Assembly: GCA_003640385.1 (NCBI GenBank)
Contig: RCAB01000014.1
Location: 361,398 to 425,397, forward strand
DNA from: Setaria digitata
Lineage: Eukaryota; Nematoda; Chromadorea; Rhabditida; Setariidae
DNA: 64,000 nt
Direction of reading: 5' to 3'
The stretch's first letter is position 1, and every line of letters begins with the position of its first letter. The notes under the pieces are model-generated. The model searched no databases, was not told the origin of the DNA, and worked only from the letters and a program-made list of their open reading frames with translations. Shown piece by piece: positions 1-11,800 of this stretch. The position numbers and the translations under genes were made by a program.

Positions 1-1341
1 ATCACTGCATAATTTACGTAATTCATTGTTGCTCATGCCGTATGCAGTATCCAAGCGAAAATTTAAGTCACCAAACCAAAAAACAACATCATGCTCGAAA
101 AGTGATTTACCATTTCTACGAAAATGTATGCCTTTGACGATATTCCTGAACATTAGAAAGAAATTAAAATAAGTTAAAAAATATTCATCGTCAGTTAAAT
201 GTAGAAGAAAAGGCTTGAAAAACTAAAGCCGAACATACTTATAATCCATTACACGTTTTGCATTTCCATCAATATGAGCAGCGAAATGTGCGTTCACGAA
301 GCAAACTGATGTATCATTCATATACATACTGATCGCGACACCACCCTACAACTCAGTTTTATTCAACTTATAAAAAAAAAAATTGAATTTCCCAGAAAAA
401 GTTTCATACACGACATTATTTCTTAATTACCAGAACTGTTTTATCTGCACAATGACCGCAGCAGGTGGGTCATATACTAGACTCTGTTAATGAAGCGCAA
501 AAAAAATATTTGACAGCATTTCTGAACGGTTTCGAGTTCAGCTATATGTTTTTATACTTCTACACAAACAAGTGATAATTCATAATTGCAGTTAAATAAA
601 TACCATAAAGTGTACCTTATCACTCAAAGCTGCTGTAAGTATATTTCGTCGACCTGTCGGTATCGCAATTGCATCAATTTCGGATAGCTTTACTTTTATT
701 TTACTGCCTACACGTCGATAGATTACCAACAGTATGCCTACCAATCGTACTTCGTGTATCTGAAAATAAATTTTATACATACAAAAGATTAAATCTCGAT
801 TCATAATCAATTATACTAATAATCTAACAAGAAATATTATTTGTAAAAGAAAAACAACCAAATCATAATCGATGTCTTTCGGAAAAGATTTTGCAAGAAT
901 AACTTTCCATTCCGTGTGTCGTATTGATGTATTCATTATGAAGGCTTGTGGTGTTAAATCCATTTCTTGTAGCCTGAAAGAAGAATCAAGATACATGCGG
1001 AGAAAAAATAATCTAAATTTAATGGAAAAGCTCAAAAATCTGGAAACATTATTTCCTGCAATGTAAAGATGACATTCAGACAAACCTACCTGAAAATATA
1101 ACAGGAAAAACTAATTCTAATCAGATCTCTTCATCTACCTTTCTGTTGAAACAACAAACCCAATAATGTAAAAATCAGGTGGAAGAATGCCTTCACAAGT
1201 TAGCCAGTTCGGTATTCCGTCCAGTGATGGTACACGCCCGTTGACGTTGAACGTAGTAATAAATATTGATGATGTCCGGTAAGACGAATATCTATAAAAA
1301 TTAGAGCCTATATTTAGGTCTCTAACGGAATAAAATCTATT
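1..1341 (-). CDS. Inositol polyphosphate 5-phosphatase, OCRL/INPP5B type (3'-incomplete, runs off the window start)
   Basis: This enzyme family removes the 5-phosphate from phosphoinositides such as PI(4,5)P2 on endosomal, Golgi and plasma membranes. Exons on the minus strand: 1341-1160, 973-859, 759-616, 345-239 and 145-1; every junction keeps frame. Visible motifs, in order: TTFNVNGR (family T/W-NVNG), PPDFYIIGLQEMDL with the metal-binding Glu (family PDIYxIGxQExDLS), EVRLVGILLVIY, KGGVAISMY, FVNAHFAAH (family VNSHLAAH) and VVFWFGDLNFRL (family WxGDLNYRL). The PxWCDRILW region and any ASH/RhoGAP part would lie before position 1. The glycine loop upstream of KGGVA is unusual (TGRRNILTAALSDKGG instead of TGIMGKMGNKGG). 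OCRL/INPP5B is favoured over synaptojanin or SHIP types because of the QEMDLTPQAF and RLVGILL context. Family assignment is sure; the subfamily is an inference. Confidence 0.88.
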
Positions 1342-1742
1342 CTGAAAAAATTAGAAAAAATCGATAAATCCAAGAATAATTTATTTTAAGGAAAGAAATA
1401 TGCAACGTAATGCAGATGTATAGTTATGTGGAGTGACACGTACCATTTAGACGTAAATAGCGCTTGTCAAAATGACTACAAATAAAGAAATTTTACAGAA
1501 ATTTTGACACTATATTCAGCGTCATCTTACTTCTCAAAAAATCTATTAAAAATCAAAATCAAAAGCATGAAATAACAAGAGCTGTTTCTTTTTCTAATCT
1601 GCAAGTACTGCATCCATAACGAAAACTGGGTATTTTCTTTATGCAGCTAATATCTCTACTTCCTTAATTTCGTTATCTTTTTATGAACAGACCATCATAA
1701 TGATCAAATACTACCACCTAACTAAGAATGCAAGTGATCATA

Positions 1743-2240
1743 TTACAGAGGATTACATGAGATAGTGAAGTGACTCAGAGAATCTTGGAACAGTGCAAAA
1801 AATGAATTCTTTTTATGATGAACTTTTGCGTACGTGGACTCCCAATCACGTAAGATTGCATCGATATCAGGACGGCCCGAAGAAACAGGAATAACATAAT
1901 TTTCAGCAGTAGCACCTACTTCACCGACTCTATATCTTCTTCGACTACGAATCTTCCTACGTTCACAATCTTTTCTGCAAAGAGATTTAATCATTGGTTA
2001 CATCGCTTCCTCAGAGCTCCTAAAGTTGCATAATTAACGCTCAGTATTCTCATCATTGCAAATAAAACCACCAACAAAAATAAATTTCTGACAACCATCC
2101 ACAATCACTTTCGCCCAAGTATTGATTTCAAAAGCTGATTCAACAAAAACATTTTGTCGGTGTATGGAAACATTCTTTTCGTCCAAGATCAAGCTACTAG
2201 ATAATTCCAAACTTCCAAAGACCAAATTCACTTGGTCGCA
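1743..2240 (-). CDS. Probable upstream exons of the 5-phosphatase gene
   Basis: Two open stretches lie upstream and on the same strand as the 5-phosphatase exons. About 2240-2034 encodes a peptide containing SLILDEKNVSIHRQNVF and ESAFEINTWAKVIV, which could be part of a PH-like N-terminal region. About 1980-1743, after a CTTTGCAG acceptor, encodes a basic patch (CERRKIRSRRRYR) and then DAILRDWESTYAK, similar in position to the GLRD linker that precedes the NVNG motif in INPP5B. I could not find donor/acceptor pairs that join these two stretches to each other, or to the exon starting at 1341, in a single frame, so the N-terminus is unresolved. An extra small exon may lie in 1342-1742. Confidence 0.45.
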
Positions 2241-3583
2241 AAGTATTTAAAAAAAAAAAAAATCACTCGTTCCGATAAAACTTCACAATGCAACAGCTCA
2301 AAAAAATCAATGATACACAGGATTAAGAGGAATGACAAAAATCGGAGAGACTGATATTGAAAAAGAGATTCCGAAAATGGCATGAAAATGTGTCCTGGAA
2401 TGCTATTTAAAACGACATTCGATGTCAGTTCATCACGCTATCCTTACAGTTTTAGATCTCATGCCAAATTTATATCTTGGTAAAAAAATCAACGTCACAC
2501 ATTCCGATCTTTCTAAACACTAGATTTTATCAAAACTTTATTTCCCATATTCAGCATTTCCGAACTACAGCGGAAACTAAAGGCTAGAACGAACAGTTCG
2601 GATAACTGACCCTTCAACCCAATGTCTACCCTTTTTTTTTCCAATACACATCACCGCCCTAATTCGCATGAAAAATTGATGCCCAATCCGTGCTAAAGCA
2701 CTTTATATGCAGCTTAAGCGCAACTAAACTGCACTAGTATTTAAATTTTTAACAATAAAAATGAAAAGAATGCAAATTTCAGAATTTGAGAACTTCTCAA
2801 CAGTTTTAATTGTTTACACCTGATGTGAGCTTGAAGAGAAAAAAGTTGAAAATGAATTCTACTATGTCCCTCACTTCTAGCCTCTTCAATATAGTTAATC
2901 AAAATATTTTTTGAACATTTATACTATTTCACGAATGATGCCAATAGTGTAATTAGGAATGAATGACACGAAAGCTCATTACATTGGTACATAAACTTGA
3001 CGCAGCATATCACTCAAATGCTTTATTTAAGAATAAAACATCAAAAACAAAGGTTCATCCCGAAACAGGATTAGTAATGACGACTTTTAGCATATGGCTA
3101 AAAGTGAGTAATTTTGATGCTAAGAAAAATACAAATTTCAGAAAGAACAATATAAGAGCAAAAAAACATAGTATTTCAGAAGTGGAACTCTCCATATTGG
3201 TTTAAAACTGTAAAACTTGCAAAGAATAAAGCCTGCCAGGGATGCTAATTATCATACAAGTACTTGCAACACTATCTTTTTTTAATTTTCTTTTTTTCTT
3301 TTGAAAAATAAAACTCATTAATAGTGACTGGCACTTGCACTTTCTTCCTAATCGCCCATTCTAAAATGATAGACCCAGCAGCTTAGAAAAGTGAGGATGA
3401 AAAATGAATAACCTGAGACTGCCTAAAAATATGAAGCTTTTTTCATCCAATACTTCGGCGGCAAATAAGAACTGAATAAAAAAATGAAAAAGAACAACTG
3501 CGTTAAGCGATTTCATCAGTTGATACAATTTTTATACGTAGTACAAATCCCATGAAAATTCCATGACTTCTCTGCCACAACTT
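2241..3583. other. Intergenic/5' flank, nothing firm
   Basis: AT-rich stretch between the 5-phosphatase upstream exons and the end of the hnRNP gene. It contains an 80-codon plus-strand ORF at 2963-3205 with no recognisable domain, and short A/T runs. No RNA gene or repeat was seen. Confidence 0.4.
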
Positions 3584-6500
3584 TCAGTGTTCTGGGATAA
3601 GTTCTACGTAACGCGAACCTAAAAGCCAATACTTGATAAAAAACTAAAGCAATAATAACGAATATAATTCATCATCACGATCGCGGCACAACAATACAGA
3701 ATAAAATGATTACAATCCACTAACAGAAGAAAAGATTAACCAATGTCAGCGAGAGAATCCTACTCATATGTCTATTCTAAATCATTATTTTCATTCGAAA
3801 ATCCAAACTATCTAGACCTTTCAAAATGATATATTTTTTTTTTATTTGCAGAATTCCGAGTAAGAAAAACATACCCATGTAATTTCGATTGCGTTGCATA
3901 GCAGCATCAAAATCTGCTCGATTTCTGAATTCGACAATTGCCTCGCCACTTGGACGATCTGTTCCATATTCATAAAGAACATCAATCGATGCTGGTCGGA
4001 GCGGTTGGAAGAACTAAATTTAGATAATGAACAACCTTAACTGGTAAGAGGTAAAACAGTTCGAAATTTAACTATGGACAATGTTTGAAACAGTAGCTGA
4101 TATTAAAAGAACCGAGTCGACCAAAAATTTACAAAATTCCCACGTAAAAAATAAAATTTGAATCGGTATTATAAAAAGAATAAAATTCGCAACTATCACC
4201 CGTCCCTTGCTGCTTATGTACTTAATGATAACAATTTAATTGGAATAAAGTCAATATAGCTCCTAAAAAAGGCTTAAAATGAATGTAATCATCGCAAATC
4301 AAATCCAAAACCCACAACAACAATCCAGAAAAACTGAACCAACCAATCCACAAATATAGCGACCCTTCGTTATTCATCATCCAGCTGCTTCAGAACATAA
4401 GCAGAAGAATCTCACCGAATGTGAAACAGCACTATTCGCCAGATCCCGTTTCCCATACGTCCAGCTAGCAGTTACTTTTTAACTTATCCTAGATACGTAA
4501 ACATACTTTTACTGTTGCAACTTACATCGATTATGTCGCGTTCCGTGGCCCGATATGGAAGACCGCGCATTCGTATGCAGTATTCCGGTGGCGGCGTCGT
4601 GTAACGACGCCGCGGTGGTGAATACCCCCTATGGCCACCCATCGGCGGTTCATCTCTCCAACCCCGTCGCATCGGTCCTCCGCCACCACGTCCACCACCG
4701 TACCCATCATCATAACCGTCGCCACCACCACCGTATCTGTCGGCCCATACTTCTGCAACCCCCCGTTCACATTCACATTTAATACCCAAAACAGAACCAT
4801 AGCTCAGCAGATTTCCGAATATTTTCCAAGGTCGCAGCGTTCCCAGAAATTTCCAGATTTTCCAGCAAGGACCACAATACTCAGACCTAATAGACCGCTA
4901 AATAACTCACTTGATCCCAACCAACCATTACAGACTGCAACACGGTTTCCATAAGCAATTCCCCATTTTTCCCCAAGACCTGAACCAACAACCCTTTCCA
5001 CCAACTCATCATTGTGCCAATCCTTTCATATCTGATTAACGGTTATTAGTTCTTTTAAAAATTTGAAATTGGTTATACCATTTCGATGCATTCTGGAATC
5101 TCGATAACCCCGGTCAACACCTGGGCGATCATATGGCAATCCTCTTGGACGCCGATCTCGTTCCCATCCACGACCACCACCACCATACGGATCTGGACCA
5201 CCATCCAACGCTCGAAGCATTTCACCATATGATGACGGATATATGTCCACATATCTTAATAATGAAATGTATCTGACTTCAAGAATAAGTGAATTGCATA
5301 ATCAGTTAAGTGATTTAATGTTTTGAATGTTGGCTACAGTATCAATATCCAAGATACTGAATCAAATTTAATACCTCACGAAACTAACTTAGAAAAATTC
5401 GATTGACACCTCTGGTAACTTCATCCTTTAACTTGAAATACTAAATTATTGAAACAGTAACAAACCACTGAGAGCTAGAATATCAAATCGAATAAAACAA
5501 TACCTATGTTGAATGTATTCTTTGTTTTTCGCAAGGGCTTTTGAAGCTGAGTCGTCATCATTAAATGCGACAAAAGCCTCGCCTTTCGGTTTCCCACTGT
5601 AACGATCGTACGTCATCACAATACCTGAAAATTTATTTCCTCGTAAACAGCGAAAACAGGTCTATGTGATATTCTACATCACGCAGTTTGGCAAAAAGGA
5701 AAGTTCGAAACGGAGCGAATCATCTGCAAAACCGTGGTGAGAGTGCACACTTTTCAAACGAATTATCATAATTTCAAAAAGATACTGGAATTGCTGGTAA
5801 TTTTACATGGAATTACCTTTGATCCTATTATTAGATTACTGAGATTTCAATTAAATTAGATATCCTTTTCCGTTGTGATAATATGCGCCATATTACAAGA
5901 AATGGATTTATTCAAAATACAACTGAATGGATTTAAAATAAAAAGAAAAGCACCTCTATCAGCTATTTCAAGTGGTTCGAAGAAGCGTACGATTTCTTCC
6001 CTGGTGCAGCCATACGGTAAGCCTCCCAATCTAACAATAGAGGTTTCACGACCAGGCAAATTTGGATCTGCCATTGATCCTCCGTACCGCCTATCGCCAT
6101 CATCATAATCCGACTCCATCGACGAAACTTGTTGAAGCTTAAAAAACTTCAAGCTATAAGACTGAATATCTAGAAAAACATGTTAAAAAAATTAGGCAAT
6201 AAAAGGACTTCGTCTTTTGTTAAATCTAAAAACTACATTAATAATACTGAATTTACATTAATACTGAATTTTGACAAGCAGCCTTCTGCTAAGTGAAAAA
6301 GATTAATGGTAAAAACTATCGCAAGAGAAAATAAAGCTGATAATATTTCTCGGAAAAAGAAGCTTAAGAACACAAGTTGAAACAACCTGCGCTATTAAGC
6401 AATCAGTAAAGTATTTCATGATGTCTGATTTATTCTCCAATGAGTTTATTCAAGTGAACTACTAGACAAGAGTTAGTAGCGTCAAAAAGTCTATTCTAAA

Positions 6501-7313
6501 CTACTTACCATCAGAAAGAGTATAATAAATTAAATGAATAAAGAAGTGGAAAGAAGTAACCTCTACATATCGTTTACCGATATATTTTTTGTCTTTTGTT
6601 AAAGCAAAATCATAGTCTTCTCGATTGTTAAATACAACAAATCCCTCCCCACTAGCACGTCCATCACGATCTTTTGTCAACTTTATTTGGGTAATTGATC
6701 TCGCTGCTTCTGAAAAATAAAAATAAAAAACCAATTAGATGAAATTTAAATGCAAAACCAGAATGAATAAAAATACAGACCATCACTGGATTAAATTATG
6801 TAACAATCAGAAAAACTCATCTGGACCGTCATCTTCATTTTGAAAGGCTAGATTGCTCAGATATTTGCACAAACCTTTCAGCAATATATAAAGTTATAAA
6901 CAGCATTTATAGCAAACAAACAGAATGTCAACACTCCTTACAGCAAAGATAGGATATGCAAAAATAAATTTCAGCACACTTAATGAGTAATTAGTGAATC
7001 GTTTAATCAGTTTAGGTGATTAGAGTTCACGAACAACTTCAGATGTGATAAACACTTGAAAGTCTGAATTTGACATACTGAAGTGCAAAGCGATTTGGGC
7101 AAAATATAAGACCGATGAATGCATCTTCAAGTATCATCACTGTAAACAACCCCGATGTATTCCATAATATTTAAATGGTTAAAATATAGTTGAATAATGT
7201 AGGAAATGGAACTTCAGAAAAGGAAACCAACCTCCGAAAAACTCACGCAGATCATCTTCCGTACAAGACCATGGAAGTCCACGACATTTCATAATGAAAT
7301 CAGTATCCGGCAT
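3584..7313 (-). CDS. hnRNP F/H-like RNA-binding protein, three quasi-RRMs (complete, 378 aa)
   Basis: hnRNP F/H proteins bind G-rich RNA in the nucleus and control alternative splicing and polyadenylation. Eight exons: 7313-7232, 6709-6561, 6161-5954, 5624-5504, 5254-5079, 4752-4526, 4013-3875, 3618-3584; they sum to 1137 nt and end in TGA. The start (MPDTDFIMKCRGLPW) sits 34 nt after a TTTACTGCAG that could be a trans-splice acceptor. qRRM1 is about residues 5-77 (CRGLPWSCTEDDLREFF ... KRYVE), qRRM2 about 118-195 (VRLGGLPYGCTREEIVRFF ... HRYVDIYPSS), and qRRM3 about 305-375 (IRMRGLPYRATERDI ... SRYVELIPEH). These match hnRNP H spacing, including the degenerate RNP motifs that define the family. 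Residues ~205-300 are a Gly/Arg/Tyr/Pro-rich linker. The C. elegans counterparts are HRPF-1 and SYM-2; I cannot say which is the ortholog. The last exon is only 35 nt. Confidence 0.95.
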
Positions 7314-8887
7314 TTTGCTCTATGTTTATCAAACAAGGGACTGCAGTAAATATCAAGAAAAAAATTAACCTTACAGATTCTAAAATAAGTGCAAAATATA
7401 TATAACGAATAAACTAGACGACAAAAAAAAGGGTTGGAAATCAAAGGAAAGATATCTAAAATTTTCGCGAAAAAAAGGAAAATCTTTAGAAACTAATCGA
7501 CCACCTATCTTCCATCCACAACCACTTTGAAAACAACAAGTTTACGCCCCATATTACGATTAGCCACTCTTTCGCAAAAAGGTTATAACTGTGACACGCA
7601 GTGAGCTCGAAAAAACTGACGCACGTCTACATACGTATGTTAGTGACGTAACCCTCCGCCCTCATACCAAACGTAGCAAAAAACAAACCCACTCACCCAG
7701 CAAAATAGCTTGAAGCAAAAATTATGCCGGTTCTATATTTCATGAGTGCCACAATGAAAATTCGTTAAATCTCTCAGTATATTTCTCCAAACAGTACAGT
7801 TATCATTTAAATACTAACCGTATCAGCTTATCAGAGGGTAATTTTTGCCGGGTTGGTTGTTTCTTGAAATATCGCAAGAGAATGCTGGTAGTAATCTTCT
7901 TTAAACAAGAGGCTCTAATAGTAACTCCACTGCTTTGGAAATTGACACTTTTGAGTTAATTTTAAATAGTCTCAAAACTTTCAGTTAAATTTCTCGAAAA
8001 ACTCACCGACATTTCACAGTCTGAGGAAATACTTCAACTTATAACAATAGAAAATGACAATACGATGACAGCCATTCCAGATTTATTCCAACTGTTCTTT
8101 GATCGATATTGTCATTTCAAACTGATGACAACTTCCTACCTTATTTTCCTGCCAGCAATCTGTTAGTTTCTTTAGAAATTGAAACTATGTAGGAAGAATA
8201 ATAACACAATACAACGATCAATACCGCTTCAATAATTGGCTTTATGAAGCACTTATCCGTAGGCTGTAGTTTTAAACAGCAAATTTATTGAACCAATACG
8301 CACAAGAAGATAATTATTCAAAAATCATTTCGGAATTAACAAAATAATTTCGATTTTACTAGGAAAAAAAGAGCCAAAACGAACCTATTATTCTTCATTC
8401 CTGATATCAATTTCAAAAAATATTCGAACGAAAAAGAAAAATATAATTATTAATAAATGAGATCTGTATTTATAACTAGCAAACTATTACGATAATATAC
8501 ATATTAAAAGCAATTAAGTGTATTTCTAAAACATCATTCATTAACTAAGAGCAGTGATGTAAGTCCAGGATATACTGCAATAATTATTAATAACTATATT
8601 ACTCAAAATTCAATTAAATTTCAATTAATTAAACATTGAAAAAAAATATCGAAAACGAATCTAATTTATTCACACGTAAATTTTCAAAAATAAGTTGTAA
8701 ATTGTAAATTGAACGACCTAATTTTCAAAGGGAAACAAAGCCAGAAAATTGAAGAAATGCTGGAAGATGTGGTGATCTGTATTAGCACGTAGATTTATTT
8801 CGTAGATTCAAAAGTTTCAGGGTGAAAATGAACAAACTTTCTTGTTGAATTTATTATGGATTTAGTGTTGTAGGCAACAATTAAGAA
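7314..8887. other. Intergenic: hnRNP upstream region and dipeptidyl peptidase 3' flank
   Basis: No coding signal was seen on either strand. The part nearest 7313 should hold the hnRNP promoter. The part nearest 8887 is the 3' UTR of the dipeptidyl peptidase gene. Several short A/T-rich palindromic stretches occur around 8560-8640, without a clear element. Confidence 0.5.
8850..8855 (-). terminator. Candidate poly(A) signal of the dipeptidyl peptidase gene
   Basis: AATAAA on the minus strand, about 33 nt after the TGA at 8890-8888. Position and sequence fit a canonical polyadenylation signal; cleavage is not visible. Confidence 0.5.
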
Positions 8888-11800
8888 TCATAAACGCTGA
8901 AAGCATTTCTCAAAAAATTCAATTAACATTGTAAATAGGTGTAGACGAGCCCAAATCAGACTGTGGCTTGCATCTGGATATACCTGCAAATTATAAGAGC
9001 TAAGCCTACTTCGACTGAGATTAAAACTTTCATTAGACAAAACGAAAGTTAGCTTTTTATGACAAAAAAAAAAGCAAGCTTAAGGGATAAAATTTAAGGT
9101 CGAAAGCTAAAACAGAGTGAAGGATAAAAAAAAAAGAAGAAATTCCAACAGAATCTAAATTTTCGGAGAAATTCTTTAAGAATTTAGTTCATTGTTTTAG
9201 AAAAGGCAAGCTGAAAAACTACAAAACCAAAATAAAATCGCTACAAAATCTAACTGGTCTTAATCTAGCATAATAGTGATACTAGTAATCAAACAACTAC
9301 ATAATAATTCATGATCGTCAAAGTTTTAGCATTTTGGTTTTTAAATTTCAAAATCCGTGAAAATTCGTCAAACTCACATTTCAAATTAAGCATGTAAAAA
9401 CAAACCATAAGTTGGAATTGTATATTTTCCTCACCCAGCGCCCGTATCAGTTGGGCGGAATTCTGTAGATGAACGTTATCTGCAAACGGTAATTAAGCTG
9501 AAAAAAAAAATAGAATTTTTCATAAACAATGTAAAATCATCTCTTTTAATTACCTTGCCTTAATTAAAGTATACTTAACAGTCTGTAAAAAGTTCATATT
9601 TATAAAAAATCCTTCAAAATACTAATTTTACTATTGGTAAAATGTCGCTAAATTATATAAAAAATATGGTAATTCATGTAGGAGCGATCAGAAAGCTAGA
9701 AAATAGCTCTAACTAGTTTGAAGTGTCGTTTTCCTTTATAGAATGTAATACTATGCTGATTTCGGCTGCAAAACTCAGTCTGATTAATCGCAACAATCAA
9801 GACATGATATCTTAGTCTGGTTGGAAGTAACAGTCAAAATATCATATCATATCATTCGTTTTTTATCAATATATCAGTATATAACAAGAAAGAACATTTT
9901 TTTTTGGAAAATAATAACTGAAATAAAATTGTTACCATCGGACATTCCGTGCACTAGCAAGAATTTCACTTGTTTGAACATGCTAACATTTCTGATAAGA
10001 CTAGCCCGTTCATATTCAAGTTCACCCGCATTACCCATATAACGTTCCGTATAAGTGGCATCTGTAAGTTTGGAAAAAATTTTTTTTCAAGCTGTAAATT
10101 TGAAAATAAATGAAACAGTATGCTTGGCTATTCTTCTTCCTAAACAACATGTATTTTAACATTGTATATCTTTTGTATACCCAAAACATACCGTATAATC
10201 TGAAATCCGTAACAGGTGCAATGCTGACAGCACATTTAAATAGACGACTTGTTTCACGCTCAATTGCATGTGCTGCTACAAATCCACCGTAAGACTGTAG
10301 CAGAAAAATATTATTACGATAAGTTCTGTATCTCAAATGCATCATTACAGTAAATTTTGCATCTTAAATATATTACGATAAATTCGTTATCTTAAATACA
10401 TTATTAGAGTAAATTCTGTACCTCAAATATAAAGAAAATAACAAGAAATAGCACGAGAGGAACTTACCCAACCCCAAATTGCAATACTCTTTGAGTCAAT
10501 AAAACGATATTTTATTGCTAAAATTCTGAAACGAAAGAAAAGCAAACAATATCAGTTGAAAATTTTGAACAGGCTAGTTCCAACCAATACATTCAATTAT
10601 GATTTCGAATTCTCAAAATTTGACAAAGTCTATTCTGATAAGATTTTGCTAGATCTGTTTTTTGTGTTTGAATTTTGAAGAAAATCGAAAAAGCCAACTT
10701 CACTGCTTCAATTTGATCATCAATTTCGACTGTTCCCAGATGACCATATATTGGTTCCTTATACTTCCATCCTCTCATACCTGAACCACGACCATCTATG
10801 TAAACAATAACATACTGTGAATTGGATGCTAAAAACATATCCAACGTATTTGGCGTCATCTCTTCTGTAACTTTTTGTGAACCTGGTCCGGTATACCTAT
10901 AAATACCGGAAGGTTTACCGGAAATACTGAGAAATTTATTAGAAATGTTAGTTTCTGGAGCAATTTAATGAACAAACTTCCAAAAGAAAATTAGTCGAAT
11001 TCTTATCTAACTAAGCTTATTTAATTACAGTAAATACTTACACGGAAACAATTACTGGATATTTGGTATCAAGAACTGTTTGATCAAAGCCTGGTGGTAA
11101 TAGCATCTTCACATTTGCTACTGCAACATTCATTTTATTTTGCATTTCCATTCATAGCAATTAATTATATAATTATCATATGACTCTCAACTTGTTCAGT
11201 AGTCAGATAATCATCACTTAATTTCTGTTGAAATCAAATTATACAACACAAAAATCTTCGAATTTCTAAAAAATTATTTCTAAAATTAAAGCAAATGAAT
11301 GTATCACTTACCATAACCGTTATGTAAAGTGATATTTTCATATCGTGGTATAGCGAGAGCCTTTTCTTCGTATTTTTGCTCCAGCTTTTTCCAATCTGTC
11401 AGCTCCTCAACTGTAAAAATAATATCATGATTAGTTATGACCATGAATATTAATTATGATTAGTCGTGATAATGAATACTACTCAACCAGTAACGACACA
11501 AATTTCAAATTAAAATTTAAAAAAAATTAACTCCGATTGAAATGAAAAAGCTTTCATTGGCAATTTTTCTACGTTATAAACAGCAAAGAATATTTTGCAA
11601 ATAGGAGAAATTTTAAAAGAAATCTTCCATCACTTGAAAAAGAGAAAGAAATTTATTACCATCAAAATTTCCTCGAGAATGCTCTATTAAAATTGATCAA
11701 AAAAATTATTGAATTAAAGCAACAGAGTAATTATCGTTCGAAAAAATTACTCAATGAGTTATTAGAAGAAATAGATGATAGGTATGCTCGAGGTATGCCT

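Noticed and set aside
2963..3205. 80-codon plus-strand ORF starting MTRKLITLVHKL
   Set aside because: No domain, Lys/Asn-rich, no splice partners; open by chance in AT-rich DNA.
4531..4954. Overlapping ORFs on both strands (Pro/His/Arg-rich and Val/Gly-rich)
   Set aside because: Shadows of the Gly/Arg-rich exon 4752-4526 of the hnRNP gene in other frames.
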